From Nucisporomicrobium flavum (GTDB lineage: Bacteria; Actinomycetota; Actinomycetes; Mycobacteriales; Micromonosporaceae): 64,000 nt of DNA. This document shows positions 7,394 through 15,690 of this stretch, in pieces. The DNA lies in the NCBI RefSeq assembly GCF_016464385.1, contig NZ_JADMLH010000024.1:1-64000 (forward strand). Direction: 5' to 3'. How positions within the stretch are numbered: position 1 is the first letter of the stretch; each line of letters starts with the position of its first letter. Below the pieces are notes generated by a model, which searched no databases, was not told where the DNA came from, and worked only from the letters and a program-made list of their open reading frames with translations. The translations under genes were made by a program, and so were the position numbers.

Positions 7394-9241
7394 TCAGCCC
7401 GCCTTGGTGATGCGGTTCGCGAGGCCCGGCGCGACCGGCGTGCCGGCGCCCAGGTAGCCGACCAGGGCGTCGATGTCGAAGCCCGGCGCGGTGGTGCGGT
7501 CCACCTTCACGTTCAGGTTGGTGAAGCCGTCGCCGCCGTTGGCCAGGAAGTCGTTCGTCGTGACCCGGTACGTGGCGGCCGGGTCGATCGGCGTGCCGTT
7601 GAGGGCCATCGCGGAGACCTTCGAGCCCGGGGCCGCCGTGCTGGTCCACGTGTACGTGAAGCCGGCCGACACCTGCAGGATGCGCTGGGTGGTCTGCCCG
7701 CCGAAGCCGACGAACTGCTGCTCGAGGACGTCCTTGAGCTGCGCCCCGGTGAACGTCTGGGTGACCACCAGGTTGTTGAACGGCTGGACGGTGAAGGCCT
7801 CGCCGTACGTGACCTTGCCGTCGGGTTCGCCGCCCGCGGACGCCTCGGCGTCGAAGTCGGCGCGGATGCCGCCCGGGTTCATCAGCGCGATCTGCGCCCC
7901 GTTGTTCTTCGTCCAGGCGAGCTGCCCGTCCGCGATGACGTCGCCCAGCGGGGACTCACCGTTGGCGCCGGCGGTCCGTACGATGTCGCCCGTGATCGTG
8001 CCGACCACGCGGTTGGCGATCGGGGCCACCGCCGTACGGTATTTGTCGGCGACCTTCTTGGCCTTGGGGTCGACGGTGTCAGGGTTCTTCAGGAAGACGC
8101 CGTTGGCGTCCTTCTGCCAGCCGCCCTTGCCGTCCGGTACGCCGTTCTCGACCACGACGTTCTTCGCCGAGATCTCGGCGAACCGGCCGGTGCGCCGGTC
8201 GATGCTGTAGTCGATGTCGGTGACCAGCTGGCCGTTCGTGCCGGCGCTGGTGACCACCGAGGAGCCCTTCGCGTTGGGCAGCGTGCACGAGTAGAAGCGG
8301 TGCGTGTGGCCGGAGACGACGAGGCCGAACTCGGGGTTCAGACCCTTGACGATGTCGACCACCGGGCCGGTGAAGTTGGTGCAGTCCGAGACGCCCGGCA
8401 CCGGGTCCGACGCGTTCTGCTGGCCGCCCTGGTGCAGCAGCAGGACCTGCGCCTTGACGCCGAACAGCTTCAGGAGGCTGCCCCACTTGTTGGCGGTCTC
8501 GACCTCGTTGGCGAAGCGTACGTTCTGGATGCCGGCCGGGTTGACGATGCCGGCCGTGCCCTCGAGGGTGAGGCCCACGAAGCCGACCGGTACGCCCTTG
8601 ACGAACTTGATGTCGATGGGCGGGAGGATCGGCAGGCCGGTCTTCTTGTTGATGGTGTTCGCGGCGAGGTAGCTGAACTTCGCGCCGCCGAACCCGTCGC
8701 CGTCCTGGCAGCCGTCCACCGGGTGGCAGCCGCCGCGCTGCATGCGGATCAGCTCGTCGACGCCCTCGTCGAACTCGTGGTTGCCCACCGAGGACACCTG
8801 CAGGCCGACCTCGTTCATGAGCTCGATCGTCGGCTCGTCGTGGAACGCCGCGCTGACCAGCGGGCTCGCGCCGATCAGGTCACCGGCGCCGACGGTCAGC
8901 GTCGAGCGGCCCTCCTGAGCGGCCTGGGAGCGCAGGTTGCGCAGGTACGTGGCGAGGTATTCGACACCGCCCGCGGGCGTGCCGTTCACGACGGCGCCGG
9001 ACCCGCCGGGCGGGTCGATGGCGCCGTGGAAGTCGTTGTAGCTGAGGAACTGGCCCTTGACGGCCGGCCCGGCGGGCAGCCCGTAGGACACGGCGGCGGG
9101 CGCCATGCCGGGCAGGTACTGCGGAGCGGCCTGCGCCTGCTCGGAGCGCGTCATCGGCAGGGTGGCGATGACAGCCAGTGCGAGGGCTGGTACGGCGAGG
9201 TGGCGCAGCACAGCCCGGCCGCTTCGGCGGGGGTGATCCAT
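7394..9241 (-). CDS. Secreted bifunctional metallophosphatase / 5'-nucleotidase
   Basis: Extracellular enzyme expected to release phosphate and nucleosides from nucleotides, and possibly from cyclic phosphodiesters. A Sec signal spans roughly residues 1-40 and ends near QAQAAP. The metallophosphatase domain follows, with YNDFHG, GNHEFDEG and GHTHRF metal-binding motifs. The C-terminal 5'-nucleotidase domain contains GGIRADFD and TNDFLANGGDG. I chose the ATG at 9241 because GGGAG lies about ten bases before it and the signal peptide starts there; an upstream in-frame extension is not signal-like. The 615-residue length is normal. It diverges from the helicase gene. Confidence 0.9.
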   Translation of the reverse strand: MDHPRRSGRAVLRHLAVPALALAVIATLPMTRSEQAQAAPQYLPGMAPAAVSYGLPAGPAVKGQFLSYNDFHGAIDPPGGSGAVVNGTPAGGVEYLATYLRNLRSQAAQEGRSTLTVGAGDLIGASPLVSAAFHDEPTIELMNEVGLQVSSVGNHEFDEGVDELIRMQRGGCHPVDGCQDGDGFGGAKFSYLAANTINKKTGLPILPPIDIKFVKGVPVGFVGLTLEGTAGIVNPAGIQNVRFANEVETANKWGSLLKLFGVKAQVLLLHQGGQQNASDPVPGVSDCTNFTGPVVDIVKGLNPEFGLVVSGHTHRFYSCTLPNAKGSSVVTSAGTNGQLVTDIDYSIDRRTGRFAEISAKNVVVENGVPDGKGGWQKDANGVFLKNPDTVDPKAKKVADKYRTAVAPIANRVVGTITGDIVRTAGANGESPLGDVIADGQLAWTKNNGAQIALMNPGGIRADFDAEASAGGEPDGKVTYGEAFTVQPFNNLVVTQTFTGAQLKDVLEQQFVGFGGQTTQRILQVSAGFTYTWTSTAAPGSKVSAMALNGTPIDPAATYRVTTNDFLANGGDGFTNLNVKVDRTTAPGFDIDALVGYLGAGTPVAPGLANRITKAG

Positions 9242-9434
9242 AGTATTCGGTCTCCCGGTCGGGTTACGGTTCAACCAACCTCGACAGCCTGGTGTATCGA
9301 TGCTGGTCAGCGCTACTACTTCCGAGTGACAGGTTGGTTGCGCCTGCATCGGCGTACGGCGATTTGGTGCGGATCCTCCCCTCGGTGCAGCCCTCCTCGG
9401 ATTGTCGGACCCCGGGCATACACTTGTCCGCGCG

Positions 9435-11855
9435 ATGCGAGTCCTTCCGGAAAATCCTCAGCCCCTGTTCGCGGTGCCCCCGGTCCAGCAGGAGCCGCCC
9501 CGGCGGCCGGCCGCCCGGCGCCTCGACCCCGAGTCGCTGCTGACCGGCCTCAACGGCCCTCAGCGCGACGCGGTGACCCATGCCGGGTCGCCGCTGCTCA
9601 TCGTGGCCGGCGCGGGGTCGGGCAAGACCCGGGTGCTGACCCACCGGATCGCCTACCTGCTGGCCGAGCGTGACGTGCACCCCGGCGAGATCATCGCGAT
9701 CACGTTCACCAACAAGGCGGCCGGGGAGATGAAGGAGCGGGTCGCCGCGCTCGTCGGCCCCCGCGCCCGGCTGATGTGGGTTTCGACCTTCCACTCGGCC
9801 TGTGTCCGGATCCTCCGCGCCGAGCACGAGCACGCCGGCCTGAAGAGCACGTTCTCCATCTACGACGCCGACGACTCCCGGCGCCTGATGCAGCTCGTCG
9901 CCCGCGAGCTCGACCTGGACCCGAAGCGTTACACCGCGCGCGGGCTCGCCGCCCAGGTCTCCAACCTCAAGAACGAGCTCGTCGACCCGGCCGACTTCAA
10001 GGAGAAGGCGAAGGGCCCCAACGAGCGCGCCGTCGCGGAGGCGTACGAGCTGTATCAGCGCCGTCTGCTCGAGGCGCACGCGCTGGACTTCGACGACATC
10101 ATCATGGCGACCGTGCACCTGTTCCAGTCGCACCCGCACGTCGCTGAGGCGTACCGGCGCCGGTTCCGCCACGTGCTCGTCGACGAATACCAGGACACCA
10201 ACCACGCGCAGTACACGCTGGTCCGCGAGCTCGTCGGCCCGTCCGGCGGCGAGGTGCCCCCGGCCGAGCTGTGCGTGGTGGGCGACGCCGACCAGTCCAT
10301 CTACGCGTTCCGCGGCGCGACCATCCGCAACATCCTCGAGTTCGAACGCGACTACCCGGACGCCCGCACGATCCTGCTCGAGCAGAACTACCGCTCCACC
10401 CAGACGATCCTCTCCGCGGCCAACGCCGTCATCGACCGCAACACCAGCCGCAAGCCCAAGCGGCTGTGGAGCGACCAGGGCGCCGGCGAGCAGATCGTCG
10501 GCTACGTGGCCGACACCGAGCACGCCGAGGCCGACTGGGTCGCCCGCGAGATCGACCGGCTCTGCGACAACCACGAGGTGCGTCCGGGAGACGTCGCGGT
10601 CTTCTACCGTACGAACGCCCAGTCGCGGGTCTTCGAAGAGGTGTTCATCCGGGTCGGGCTGCCGTACAAAGTGGTCGGTGGCGTGCGCTTCTACGAGCGC
10701 AAGGAGGTTCGCGACGCGCTGGCGTACCTGCGCGCGGTGGTCAACGACGACGACACCGTGAGCATCCGCCGGGTGCTCAACACCCCTAAGCGCGGCATCG
10801 GTGACCGCGCGGAGGCCTGCATCGAGGCACTGTCCACACGCGACCGCGTCTCCTTCGGTCAGGCCCTGCGCCGCGCCAAGGACGCCCCGGGCATCTCCAC
10901 CCGCGCGGTGAACAGCATCACCGACTTCGTCCAGCTCCTCGACGACCTGCGCGAGCTCTCCCGCACCGCGCCGCCCGAGGAGGTCCTCGAGTCGGTGCTG
11001 CAGCGTTCCGGCCTGCTGTCCGAGCTGGAGGAGAGCCTCGACCCGCAGGACCAGGGCCGCGTGGAGAACCTGCAGGAGCTCGTCAGCGTCGCCCGCGAGT
11101 ACACCGAACGCGTCGAGGCTCAGGCCGAGGAGGACGACGCCCAGGCCGCGACGCTGGCCGGCTTCCTCGAGCAGGTCGCCCTCGTCGCGGACGCCGACCA
11201 GATCCCCAGCGACGACCCCGACCACCAGGGCGTCGTCACGCTCATGACGCTGCACACCGCGAAGGGCCTCGAGTTCCCGGTCGTCTTCCTGACCGGCCTG
11301 GAGGACGGCGTCTTCCCGCACATGCGCGCGCTCGGGGACAACACCGAGCTGGAGGAGGAGCGCCGGCTGGCGTATGTGGGCATCACCCGCGCCCGCCAGC
11401 GGCTCTACCTGTCCCGCGCCGTCACCCGCTCCGCGTGGGGGCAGCCGCAGTACAACCCGCCGTCGCGGTTCACCGACGAGCTGCCGACGGAGCTGGTGCG
11501 CTGGGAGCGTACGGCCGGTTCGTACACGTCATGGTCCGGCACGGGCGGCGGCGTGGGCGGTCGCGGTGGCGACAACGGCCGCGACTACGGTCGCGGCGGA
11601 GGCTTCGCCGGGGGTACGCCCAAGGCACAGCGGCTGGCCGAACGGCTCGGGGTGGACGCCAGCAAGCTGACCACCGCCAGCGAGATGAAGCAGACCCCCA
11701 AGGTCGCGCCGGGCGACCGCGTCAACCATCAGCGGTACGGCCTCGGCCGCGTCGTCACGGTGGAGGGCCACGGGCCGGGAGCGCGGGCGCAGATCGACTT
11801 CGGCGACCAGGTGATGTGGCTGGTGCTGCGGCACGCCCCGATCGAGAAGATCTAG
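9435..11855 (+). CDS. pcrA: ATP-dependent DNA helicase PcrA/UvrD
   Basis: Superfamily 1A 3'-5' helicase acting in repair and in clearing replication conflicts. All motifs are visible in order: GAGSGKT (I, about residue 59), TFTNKAAGEMKER (Ia), DEYQDTN (II), GDADQSIYAFRGA (III), NYRST (IV), TLHTAKGLEFPVVF (V) and RRLAYVGITRAR (VI). A Gly-rich linker leads to a Tudor-like C-terminal fold (PGDRVNHQRYGLGRVV), as in actinobacterial PcrA. I prefer the ATG at 9435; an in-frame TTG at 9402 would add eleven residues. No ribosome binding site precedes the ATG, so a leaderless mRNA is possible. The stop shares a CTAG with the stop of the convergent peptidase gene. Confidence 0.92.
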   Translation: MRVLPENPQPLFAVPPVQQEPPRRPAARRLDPESLLTGLNGPQRDAVTHAGSPLLIVAGAGSGKTRVLTHRIAYLLAERDVHPGEIIAITFTNKAAGEMKERVAALVGPRARLMWVSTFHSACVRILRAEHEHAGLKSTFSIYDADDSRRLMQLVARELDLDPKRYTARGLAAQVSNLKNELVDPADFKEKAKGPNERAVAEAYELYQRRLLEAHALDFDDIIMATVHLFQSHPHVAEAYRRRFRHVLVDEYQDTNHAQYTLVRELVGPSGGEVPPAELCVVGDADQSIYAFRGATIRNILEFERDYPDARTILLEQNYRSTQTILSAANAVIDRNTSRKPKRLWSDQGAGEQIVGYVADTEHAEADWVAREIDRLCDNHEVRPGDVAVFYRTNAQSRVFEEVFIRVGLPYKVVGGVRFYERKEVRDALAYLRAVVNDDDTVSIRRVLNTPKRGIGDRAEACIEALSTRDRVSFGQALRRAKDAPGISTRAVNSITDFVQLLDDLRELSRTAPPEEVLESVLQRSGLLSELEESLDPQDQGRVENLQELVSVAREYTERVEAQAEEDDAQAATLAGFLEQVALVADADQIPSDDPDHQGVVTLMTLHTAKGLEFPVVFLTGLEDGVFPHMRALGDNTELEEERRLAYVGITRARQRLYLSRAVTRSAWGQPQYNPPSRFTDELPTELVRWERTAGSYTSWSGTGGGVGGRGGDNGRDYGRGGGFAGGTPKAQRLAERLGVDASKLTTASEMKQTPKVAPGDRVNHQRYGLGRVVTVEGHGPGARAQIDFGDQVMWLVLRHAPIEKI

Positions 11856-12859
11856 GAGCTCGCGCAGCCGGGGATGTCGACGCCGTGCCCGCGCATCCAG
11901 GCCGTCGGCTCGATCGGGTTCTTGTACGAACCCTCGTGCACCTCGAAGTGCAGGTGCGGGCCGGTCGAGTGACCCGTCGAGCCCTCCTTGCCGATCTCGT
12001 CGCCGGGTCGTACGCGCTGGCCCAGCGTCGCCGTGATCGCGGACATGTGGCCGTAGTGCGTGAGGTAGCCGTTCCCGTGGTCGATCAGCACCGCGTTCCC
12101 GTAGCCCTGCTCGACGCCGGCCGACACCACAATGCCCGCACCCGCCGCGTGGATCGGGGTGCCGCTCGGCGCGGCGAGGTCGACGCCGGCGTGCAGGCGT
12201 CCCCAGCGCTGGCCGAAGCAGGAGGTCACCGCGCCCTCGGGCATCGGGTTGACCCACTGCGGGAGCGGCTTGGCCTTGCGGAGCTGCGGGATGAAGGACA
12301 GGACGTCACCCGCCGTCTTGTCACCGGCCGTCGCGCTGATGCCCGCGGCGGACGGTCCCGCCGGCACTCCAGCCGCCGCACCTGATCCGGGGGCGGCCGC
12401 GCCGGGTCCGGCGGACGCCGCGCCGGGTCCGGCGGACGCCGCGCCGGGTCCGGCGGACGCCGCGCCGGGTCCGGCGGACGCCGCGCCTGCTCCGGTGGAC
12501 GCCGCGGCCGATCCGGTGGACGCGCCCGCGATCGCGCTCCCGTTCGCGTCGGCGGAGGTGGTGGGAGCCGGCGCGGCCGACGGGGTCGTGGCGGAGTTCT
12601 GGGCGGCGGAGTTCTGGGCGGCGCTCCTCGCGACGGCTCCGGCCGGGGACGCGCTGTCGCCGGCGGCGGACACCCCGGCCACGCTCACGCCGGCGACCAG
12701 CGCGGCGGCCACGGCGTAGCGGCCCTTGTCGGCGATCGGCTCGCGGGGCGCGCGGTGGCTGTGCAGCGGTGCCGTACGGCGGTGGCGACCGGTGGTGTGC
12801 CGGGGGGCTCGGTGCTGCACGGCGGGCTGATCCTCCAGGGCTGCGACGTCGTTCGACAT
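11852..12859 (-). CDS. M23 family metallopeptidase with Ala/Pro/Gly-rich repeat linker
   Basis: Probable cell-wall endopeptidase (LytM/M23). A basic N-terminal tail precedes one hydrophobic segment at about residues 46-66, a signal or anchor. A long low-complexity linker follows, containing seven-residue GPGAASA repeats encoded by a 21-bp tandem repeat. The C-terminal catalytic domain has HAGVDLAAP and HLHFEVH, supplying the zinc ligands, so the enzyme looks active. The linker probably spans or contacts peptidoglycan. The start ATG at 12859 lacks a strong ribosome binding site. The final codon overlaps the stop of the helicase gene. A second M23 gene lies upstream on the same strand. Confidence 0.88.
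   Translation of the reverse strand: MSNDVAALEDQPAVQHRAPRHTTGRHRRTAPLHSHRAPREPIADKGRYAVAAALVAGVSVAGVSAAGDSASPAGAVARSAAQNSAAQNSATTPSAAPAPTTSADANGSAIAGASTGSAAASTGAGAASAGPGAASAGPGAASAGPGAASAGPGAAAPGSGAAAGVPAGPSAAGISATAGDKTAGDVLSFIPQLRKAKPLPQWVNPMPEGAVTSCFGQRWGRLHAGVDLAAPSGTPIHAAGAGIVVSAGVEQGYGNAVLIDHGNGYLTHYGHMSAITATLGQRVRPGDEIGKEGSTGHSTGPHLHFEVHEGSYKNPIEPTAWMRGHGVDIPGCASS
12400..12525. repeat. 21-bp in-frame tandem repeat within the M23 peptidase linker
   Basis: Four exact 21-bp copies run from 12400 to 12483, and about two degenerate copies follow. The period is a multiple of three and encodes repeated GPGAASA on the minus strand. Linker length is therefore likely to vary between strains by slippage. 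Confidence 0.9.
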
Positions 12860-13228
12860 CTGCCTGTCGGCACGCTCCGGCCGATGATGAGCGGGGTGGG
12901 GGAGCTGCTACCCGGGTGGTTGCGGGGAGGTATCAGAGGGCGGCCCGGGAGCCTCTGACAGAGGGATCGCGTCGCCGAGCACCAGGAGACCAGGAAGGGT
13001 CAGGAGTGCGAGAAAGCACCCGCGAAAGCCGCGCTTGCGGGGAGCCCGCCGCTTACGGGGAGCGCGGCCGACGAACGGCAGGCCACTCGCGGGGAAGCCG
13101 CGCTTGCGGGCTGGCCGGGCGGCGAAGGGTGGGCCGGGCGGCGAAAGGCGGGGCCGGGCGGCGAAAGGCGGGGGCCGCGCGGCGAAAGGCGGGGCCGCGG
13201 GAGGTCGCGGCCGGGCGGGGGAGAGGGC
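12860..13228. other. Gap between the two M23 genes, with a 20-bp tandem repeat
   Basis: No gene is recognisable. A short motif (aagccgcgcttgcggg) occurs twice, near 13026 and 13096. A roughly 20-bp unit built on ggccgggcggcgaaaggcgg is repeated about four times at 13113-13205, immediately downstream of the second M23 gene. The part next to 12860 should hold the promoter of the first M23 gene, but I cannot identify its elements. Confidence 0.6.
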
Positions 13229-13960
13229 TCAGGAGGCGGCGAGCGTGCCGAGCACGGACTCGATCTTGAGCTTGATGTCGACGCCGTGGTTGCGGAGGAA
13301 GACGATCGGGTCGGTGGGGGCGCCGTTGACGTGGACCTCGACGTGGAGGTGGGTGCCGTACGAGTAGCCCGTGTTGCCGACCTGGCCGAGGACCTGGCCC
13401 GCCTTGACCGTGTCGCCGGCCTTCACGAAGAGGCGGCGGGAGTGGGCGTAGATGATCTCGGTGCCGTCGTCGTGCTTGACGGTGACCGCGTAGCCGTAGC
13501 CGCCCGTGTAGCCGGCCGACGTCACCGTGCCCGCGTGGATCGACTTGTACGGGGTGCCCTCCGGGGCCGCCAGGTCGATGCCGGCGTGCAGCTTGCCGAA
13601 GCGGACGCCGTACGCCGAGGTGAACTCGTAGTCCCCGAGCGGGAGGAGCCAGGCCTGCTCGGCGGCCTCCTCCTCGCTGACCTTGGTGCTGACGCCGCGG
13701 TCCTCGCTGCGGGAGGCGCGGTCGTTGTCCGCGGAGCGGTCCGCGAGCGCGTCCTGGGCGGCCGAGGCCTCTTCCAGGTTCTGCAGGACCGTGGGGCTGA
13801 CTGCTTTGGCGTCCGGGAGCTGTGATGCCGCTCCGAGGGCCACGACTCCGGCACCGACGAAGGCCGACGTGACGACGGCCGCATACCGGCTGCGCGGAGG
13901 TGTGGGGACGCGACGACGGCCGCGATAGCGGTCGGGCTCAGACGACAAGCGCTGACGCAC
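13229..13960 (-). CDS. M23 family metallopeptidase
   Basis: Probable exported peptidoglycan endopeptidase of about 243 residues. A short basic N-terminus leads to one hydrophobic segment (AAVVTSAFVGAGVVALGAAS). A charged, probably helical spacer follows, and then the LytM domain with KLHAGIDLAAPEG and THLHVEVHVNG, so the zinc ligands are present. I chose the GTG at 13960 because GGAGGG (13967-13972) is six bases before it; the TTG two codons earlier touches that site and is unlikely. It lacks the repeat linker of its neighbour. A 413-bp gap upstream separates it from the divergent B12-binding protein gene. Confidence 0.88.
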   Translation of the reverse strand: MRQRLSSEPDRYRGRRRVPTPPRSRYAAVVTSAFVGAGVVALGAASQLPDAKAVSPTVLQNLEEASAAQDALADRSADNDRASRSEDRGVSTKVSEEEAAEQAWLLPLGDYEFTSAYGVRFGKLHAGIDLAAPEGTPYKSIHAGTVTSAGYTGGYGYAVTVKHDDGTEIIYAHSRRLFVKAGDTVKAGQVLGQVGNTGYSYGTHLHVEVHVNGAPTDPIVFLRNHGVDIKLKIESVLGTLAAS

Positions 13961-14373
13961 GAACAACCCTCCGTCGATGGCAAAGAACGGCTTCCACCGT
14001 GGGGGAACTGAAACTGAACGGTGGTTTGCCGGGCGATCGGTCCGGCGTTAACCGGTTGACAGCCGGGAGCCACGGTAACGAAACGCAACGCCGGTCACAA
14101 GTCGCACCGCCAATTCCCTGACAGTTCCCTCAGGGCTTTCGGGGGCGAATGTCCGAGTTGGTCATCTTTTCGGAGGTCGCGCAGTGATGTCTGTGAGTAA
14201 CGGCACTCGAAACGGAAAGTCATGTGACGTGGAATACGGTAAACGGTGCTTGCGCTGGATCGCCGGGGTGGTCTGTGCCGGGCGGTAGTACGGAGCGGCG
14301 GCTACCACGGTTCAACCGGGCCGGGTTACCGTTCGTTCAGGTCGTCAGTCGTCGCGCGCCGAAGGGGTCGCAG
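13961..14373. other. Divergent regulatory gap, M23 peptidase / B12-binding protein
   Basis: No gene is seen. Base composition drops relative to the flanks, as expected for promoters. I looked for a c-di-AMP (ydaO-type) riboswitch, which often precedes actinobacterial cell-wall hydrolases, and for a cobalamin riboswitch ahead of the B12-binding gene. I could not recognise the conserved core of either. Two short dyads (gttaaccggtt near 14047; ggttcaaccgggcc near 14309) are present but not diagnostic. Confidence 0.45.
13967..13972 (-). promoter_or_regulatory. Ribosome binding site that fixes the M23 start
   Basis: GGAGGG on the minus strand lies six bases before GTG 13960 and directly abuts the in-frame TTG at 13966. 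The spacing favours the GTG. Confidence 0.7.
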
Positions 14374-14778
14374 ATGGAAGCACGGATCAGGGTCGTGGTG
14401 GCCAAGCCGGGCCTGGACGGGCACGACAGGGGCGCGAAGGTCGTGGCCCGCGCCCTGCGTGACGCCGGCATGGAGGTCGTCTACACCGGGCTGCACCAGA
14501 CGCCCGAGCAGATCGTCGAGACCGCCATCCAGGAGGACGCCGACGCGATCGGCCTGTCCGTCCTCTCCGGCGCGCACATGACGCTCTTCCGCCGGGTTCT
14601 GGAACTGCTGGCCGAACGTGACGCATCAGACATCGTGGTATTCGGCGGCGGCATCATTCCGGCCGACGACATTGCCGAACTGGAGAAGCTCGGCGTCGCC
14701 CGCATATTCACGCCGGGTGCCACGACCGCGTCCATCATCGAATGGGTACGCGCCAATGTCGCCGCACCCGTTTCCTGA
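14374..14778 (+). CDS. Stand-alone cobalamin (B12)-binding domain protein
   Basis: A 134-residue single-domain protein like the C-terminal B12 domain of methylmalonyl-CoA mutase. It has the base-off/His-on signature DGHDRG, the second motif SVLSGAH and the GGG of FGGGIIP. The His would replace dimethylbenzimidazole as lower axial ligand. No mutase barrel gene is adjacent, so it may be a small subunit working with a mutase encoded elsewhere or a B12-dependent regulator. GAAGGGG lies six bases before the ATG at 14374; an upstream in-frame extension lacks homology-like character. Downstream, after 0.9 kb of repeats, comes sucC, whose product acts on succinyl-CoA, the product of methylmalonyl-CoA mutase. 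Confidence 0.88.
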   Translation: MEARIRVVVAKPGLDGHDRGAKVVARALRDAGMEVVYTGLHQTPEQIVETAIQEDADAIGLSVLSGAHMTLFRRVLELLAERDASDIVVFGGGIIPADDIAELEKLGVARIFTPGATTASIIEWVRANVAAPVS

Positions 14779-15001
14779 CGCGAATAGTCACCGCATAACT
14801 GCGAAGAGTTAAGGGGAGAGGCCGGACGCACCCCTCACACGTCCGGCCCCTCATGCACGATGCCCCGCCGCCACCCCTCGACCGACAGGGCATCGGCCGC
14901 TTTCGTCGTCGCTCAGCGCTCCGACATCACACTCAACGACGCGCTCCGTGGGCGGTTACGACGAAAATCAAGATCGTTCCACGAGTACGCGGGACCGGGT
15001 T

Positions 15002-15046
15002 CACAACCGCAGCACCGGGGCTGGACCGCCTCCGGCGGCTACCGCG
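15002..15046. repeat. Left arm of a 45-bp inverted repeat
   Basis: Matches the reverse complement of 15371-15415 at 43 of 45 positions. Similarity continues outward: agtacgc occurs at the same offset beyond both arms. The two arms could pair into a long cruciform or RNA hairpin. Confidence 0.9.
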
Positions 15047-15160
15047 CCGGGCCCCTCGGTGGTCCCGGCCGCCCCCGCCGCCGACCCAGCGGCCCGCCGG
15101 CCGGGAGCGGCCCGCCGACCGAAGCCCCCCGCCGGCCCAAGCCGTCGCCGACGGCCCAGC

Positions 15161-15274
15161 GGTCCGGCTCCTGCGCGGTGGTCCGGCTCCTGCGCGGTGG
15201 CCCGGCTCCCGCGCGGTGGCCCGGCTCCCGCGCGGTGGTCCGGCTCCCGCGTGGCGGTCCAGCTCTTGCCCGGG
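15161..15274. repeat. 19-bp tandem repeat, six copies
   Basis: Six consecutive units of the form ggtccggctcctgcgcggt start at 15161, 15180, 15199, 15218, 15237 and 15256, with 1-6 substitutions each. They lie between the arms of the long inverted repeat. The period is not a multiple of three, which argues against coding. Confidence 0.85.
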
Positions 15275-15370
15275 TGGCCCGGCGCCTGCGCAGGGCTCCG
15301 GGCCGGGGCCGGGGCCGGGCTGGGGCCGGGCCGGCGGCGGGGGACGGCCTGGGGCACCCGCCCGGCCGGC

Positions 15371-15415
15371 CGCGGTAGCCGCCGGAGGCGGTCCAGCCCG
15401 GCTGCTGCGGTTGTG
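15371..15415. repeat. Right arm of a 45-bp inverted repeat
   Basis: Reverse-complement partner of 15002-15046, with 43 of 45 bases identical. It is followed by direct repeats that have no counterpart at the left arm. Confidence 0.9.
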
Positions 15416-15427
15416 GACGCCGCTCGG

Positions 15428-15509
15428 CGTACTTATGAAGTCCGTACTTATGAAGTGGATCGTGGTTTGGTGCACGCCCCCCGATGAAGTGGATTGTGGG
15501 TTGGTGCAC
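15428..15509. repeat. Direct repeats next to the inverted repeat
   Basis: cgtacttatgaagt occurs at 15428-15441 and again at 15443-15456. A 26-bp segment at 15450-15475 recurs at 15484-15509 with two differences. Both begin at atgaagtgga and end in ttggtgcac. The A+T-richer composition stands out from the surroundings. Confidence 0.85.
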
Positions 15510-15690
15510 ACGGACCACCCGCGAGGCTGTCGTCACGGGCGGTGTGGCTAGGCTTCGAACGAGGTCCGCTGGCACCACCGGGCCGACATTTCTTCTCACG
15601 CTGGCGGCGACGCAACGACGCGCCGCGCACACAGGTCGGGACGCAGGTACGCGGCTTGCCGGGGCAAGCGTCGCGAGCGAAAGGAGACAC

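Larger units (their letters stand above)
14779..15690. other. 0.9-kb repeat-rich gap before sucC
   Basis: No gene is supported; open frames are Arg/Pro/Gly-rich artefacts. The gap contains a 45-bp inverted repeat (arms at 15002-15046 and 15371-15415) enclosing 324 bases with a 19-bp tandem repeat. Two overlapping families of direct repeats follow at 15428-15509. The last 130 bases should carry the sucC promoter. TAGGCT at 15549-15554 is a plausible -10, with a weak CTGTCG -35 sixteen bases upstream. Confidence 0.65.

Noticed and set aside
12860-13228. Frames across the 20-bp repeats between the peptidase genes
   Set aside because: The repeat length varies between 19 and 21 bases and breaks any frame, so no conserved product is expected.
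13973-14180. c-di-AMP (ydaO-type) riboswitch ahead of the M23 peptidase gene
   Set aside because: This riboswitch often precedes actinobacterial wall hydrolases, but I could not find its conserved core sequences or expected helices here.
14130-14373. Cobalamin riboswitch ahead of the B12-binding protein
   Set aside because: No B12-box-like core is seen. The protein binds B12 as cofactor and does not need B12-dependent repression.
14933-15511. Hypothetical protein in the gap before sucC
   Set aside because: The frame runs through the inverted and tandem repeats, gives Arg/Gly/Pro low complexity and has no ribosome binding site.
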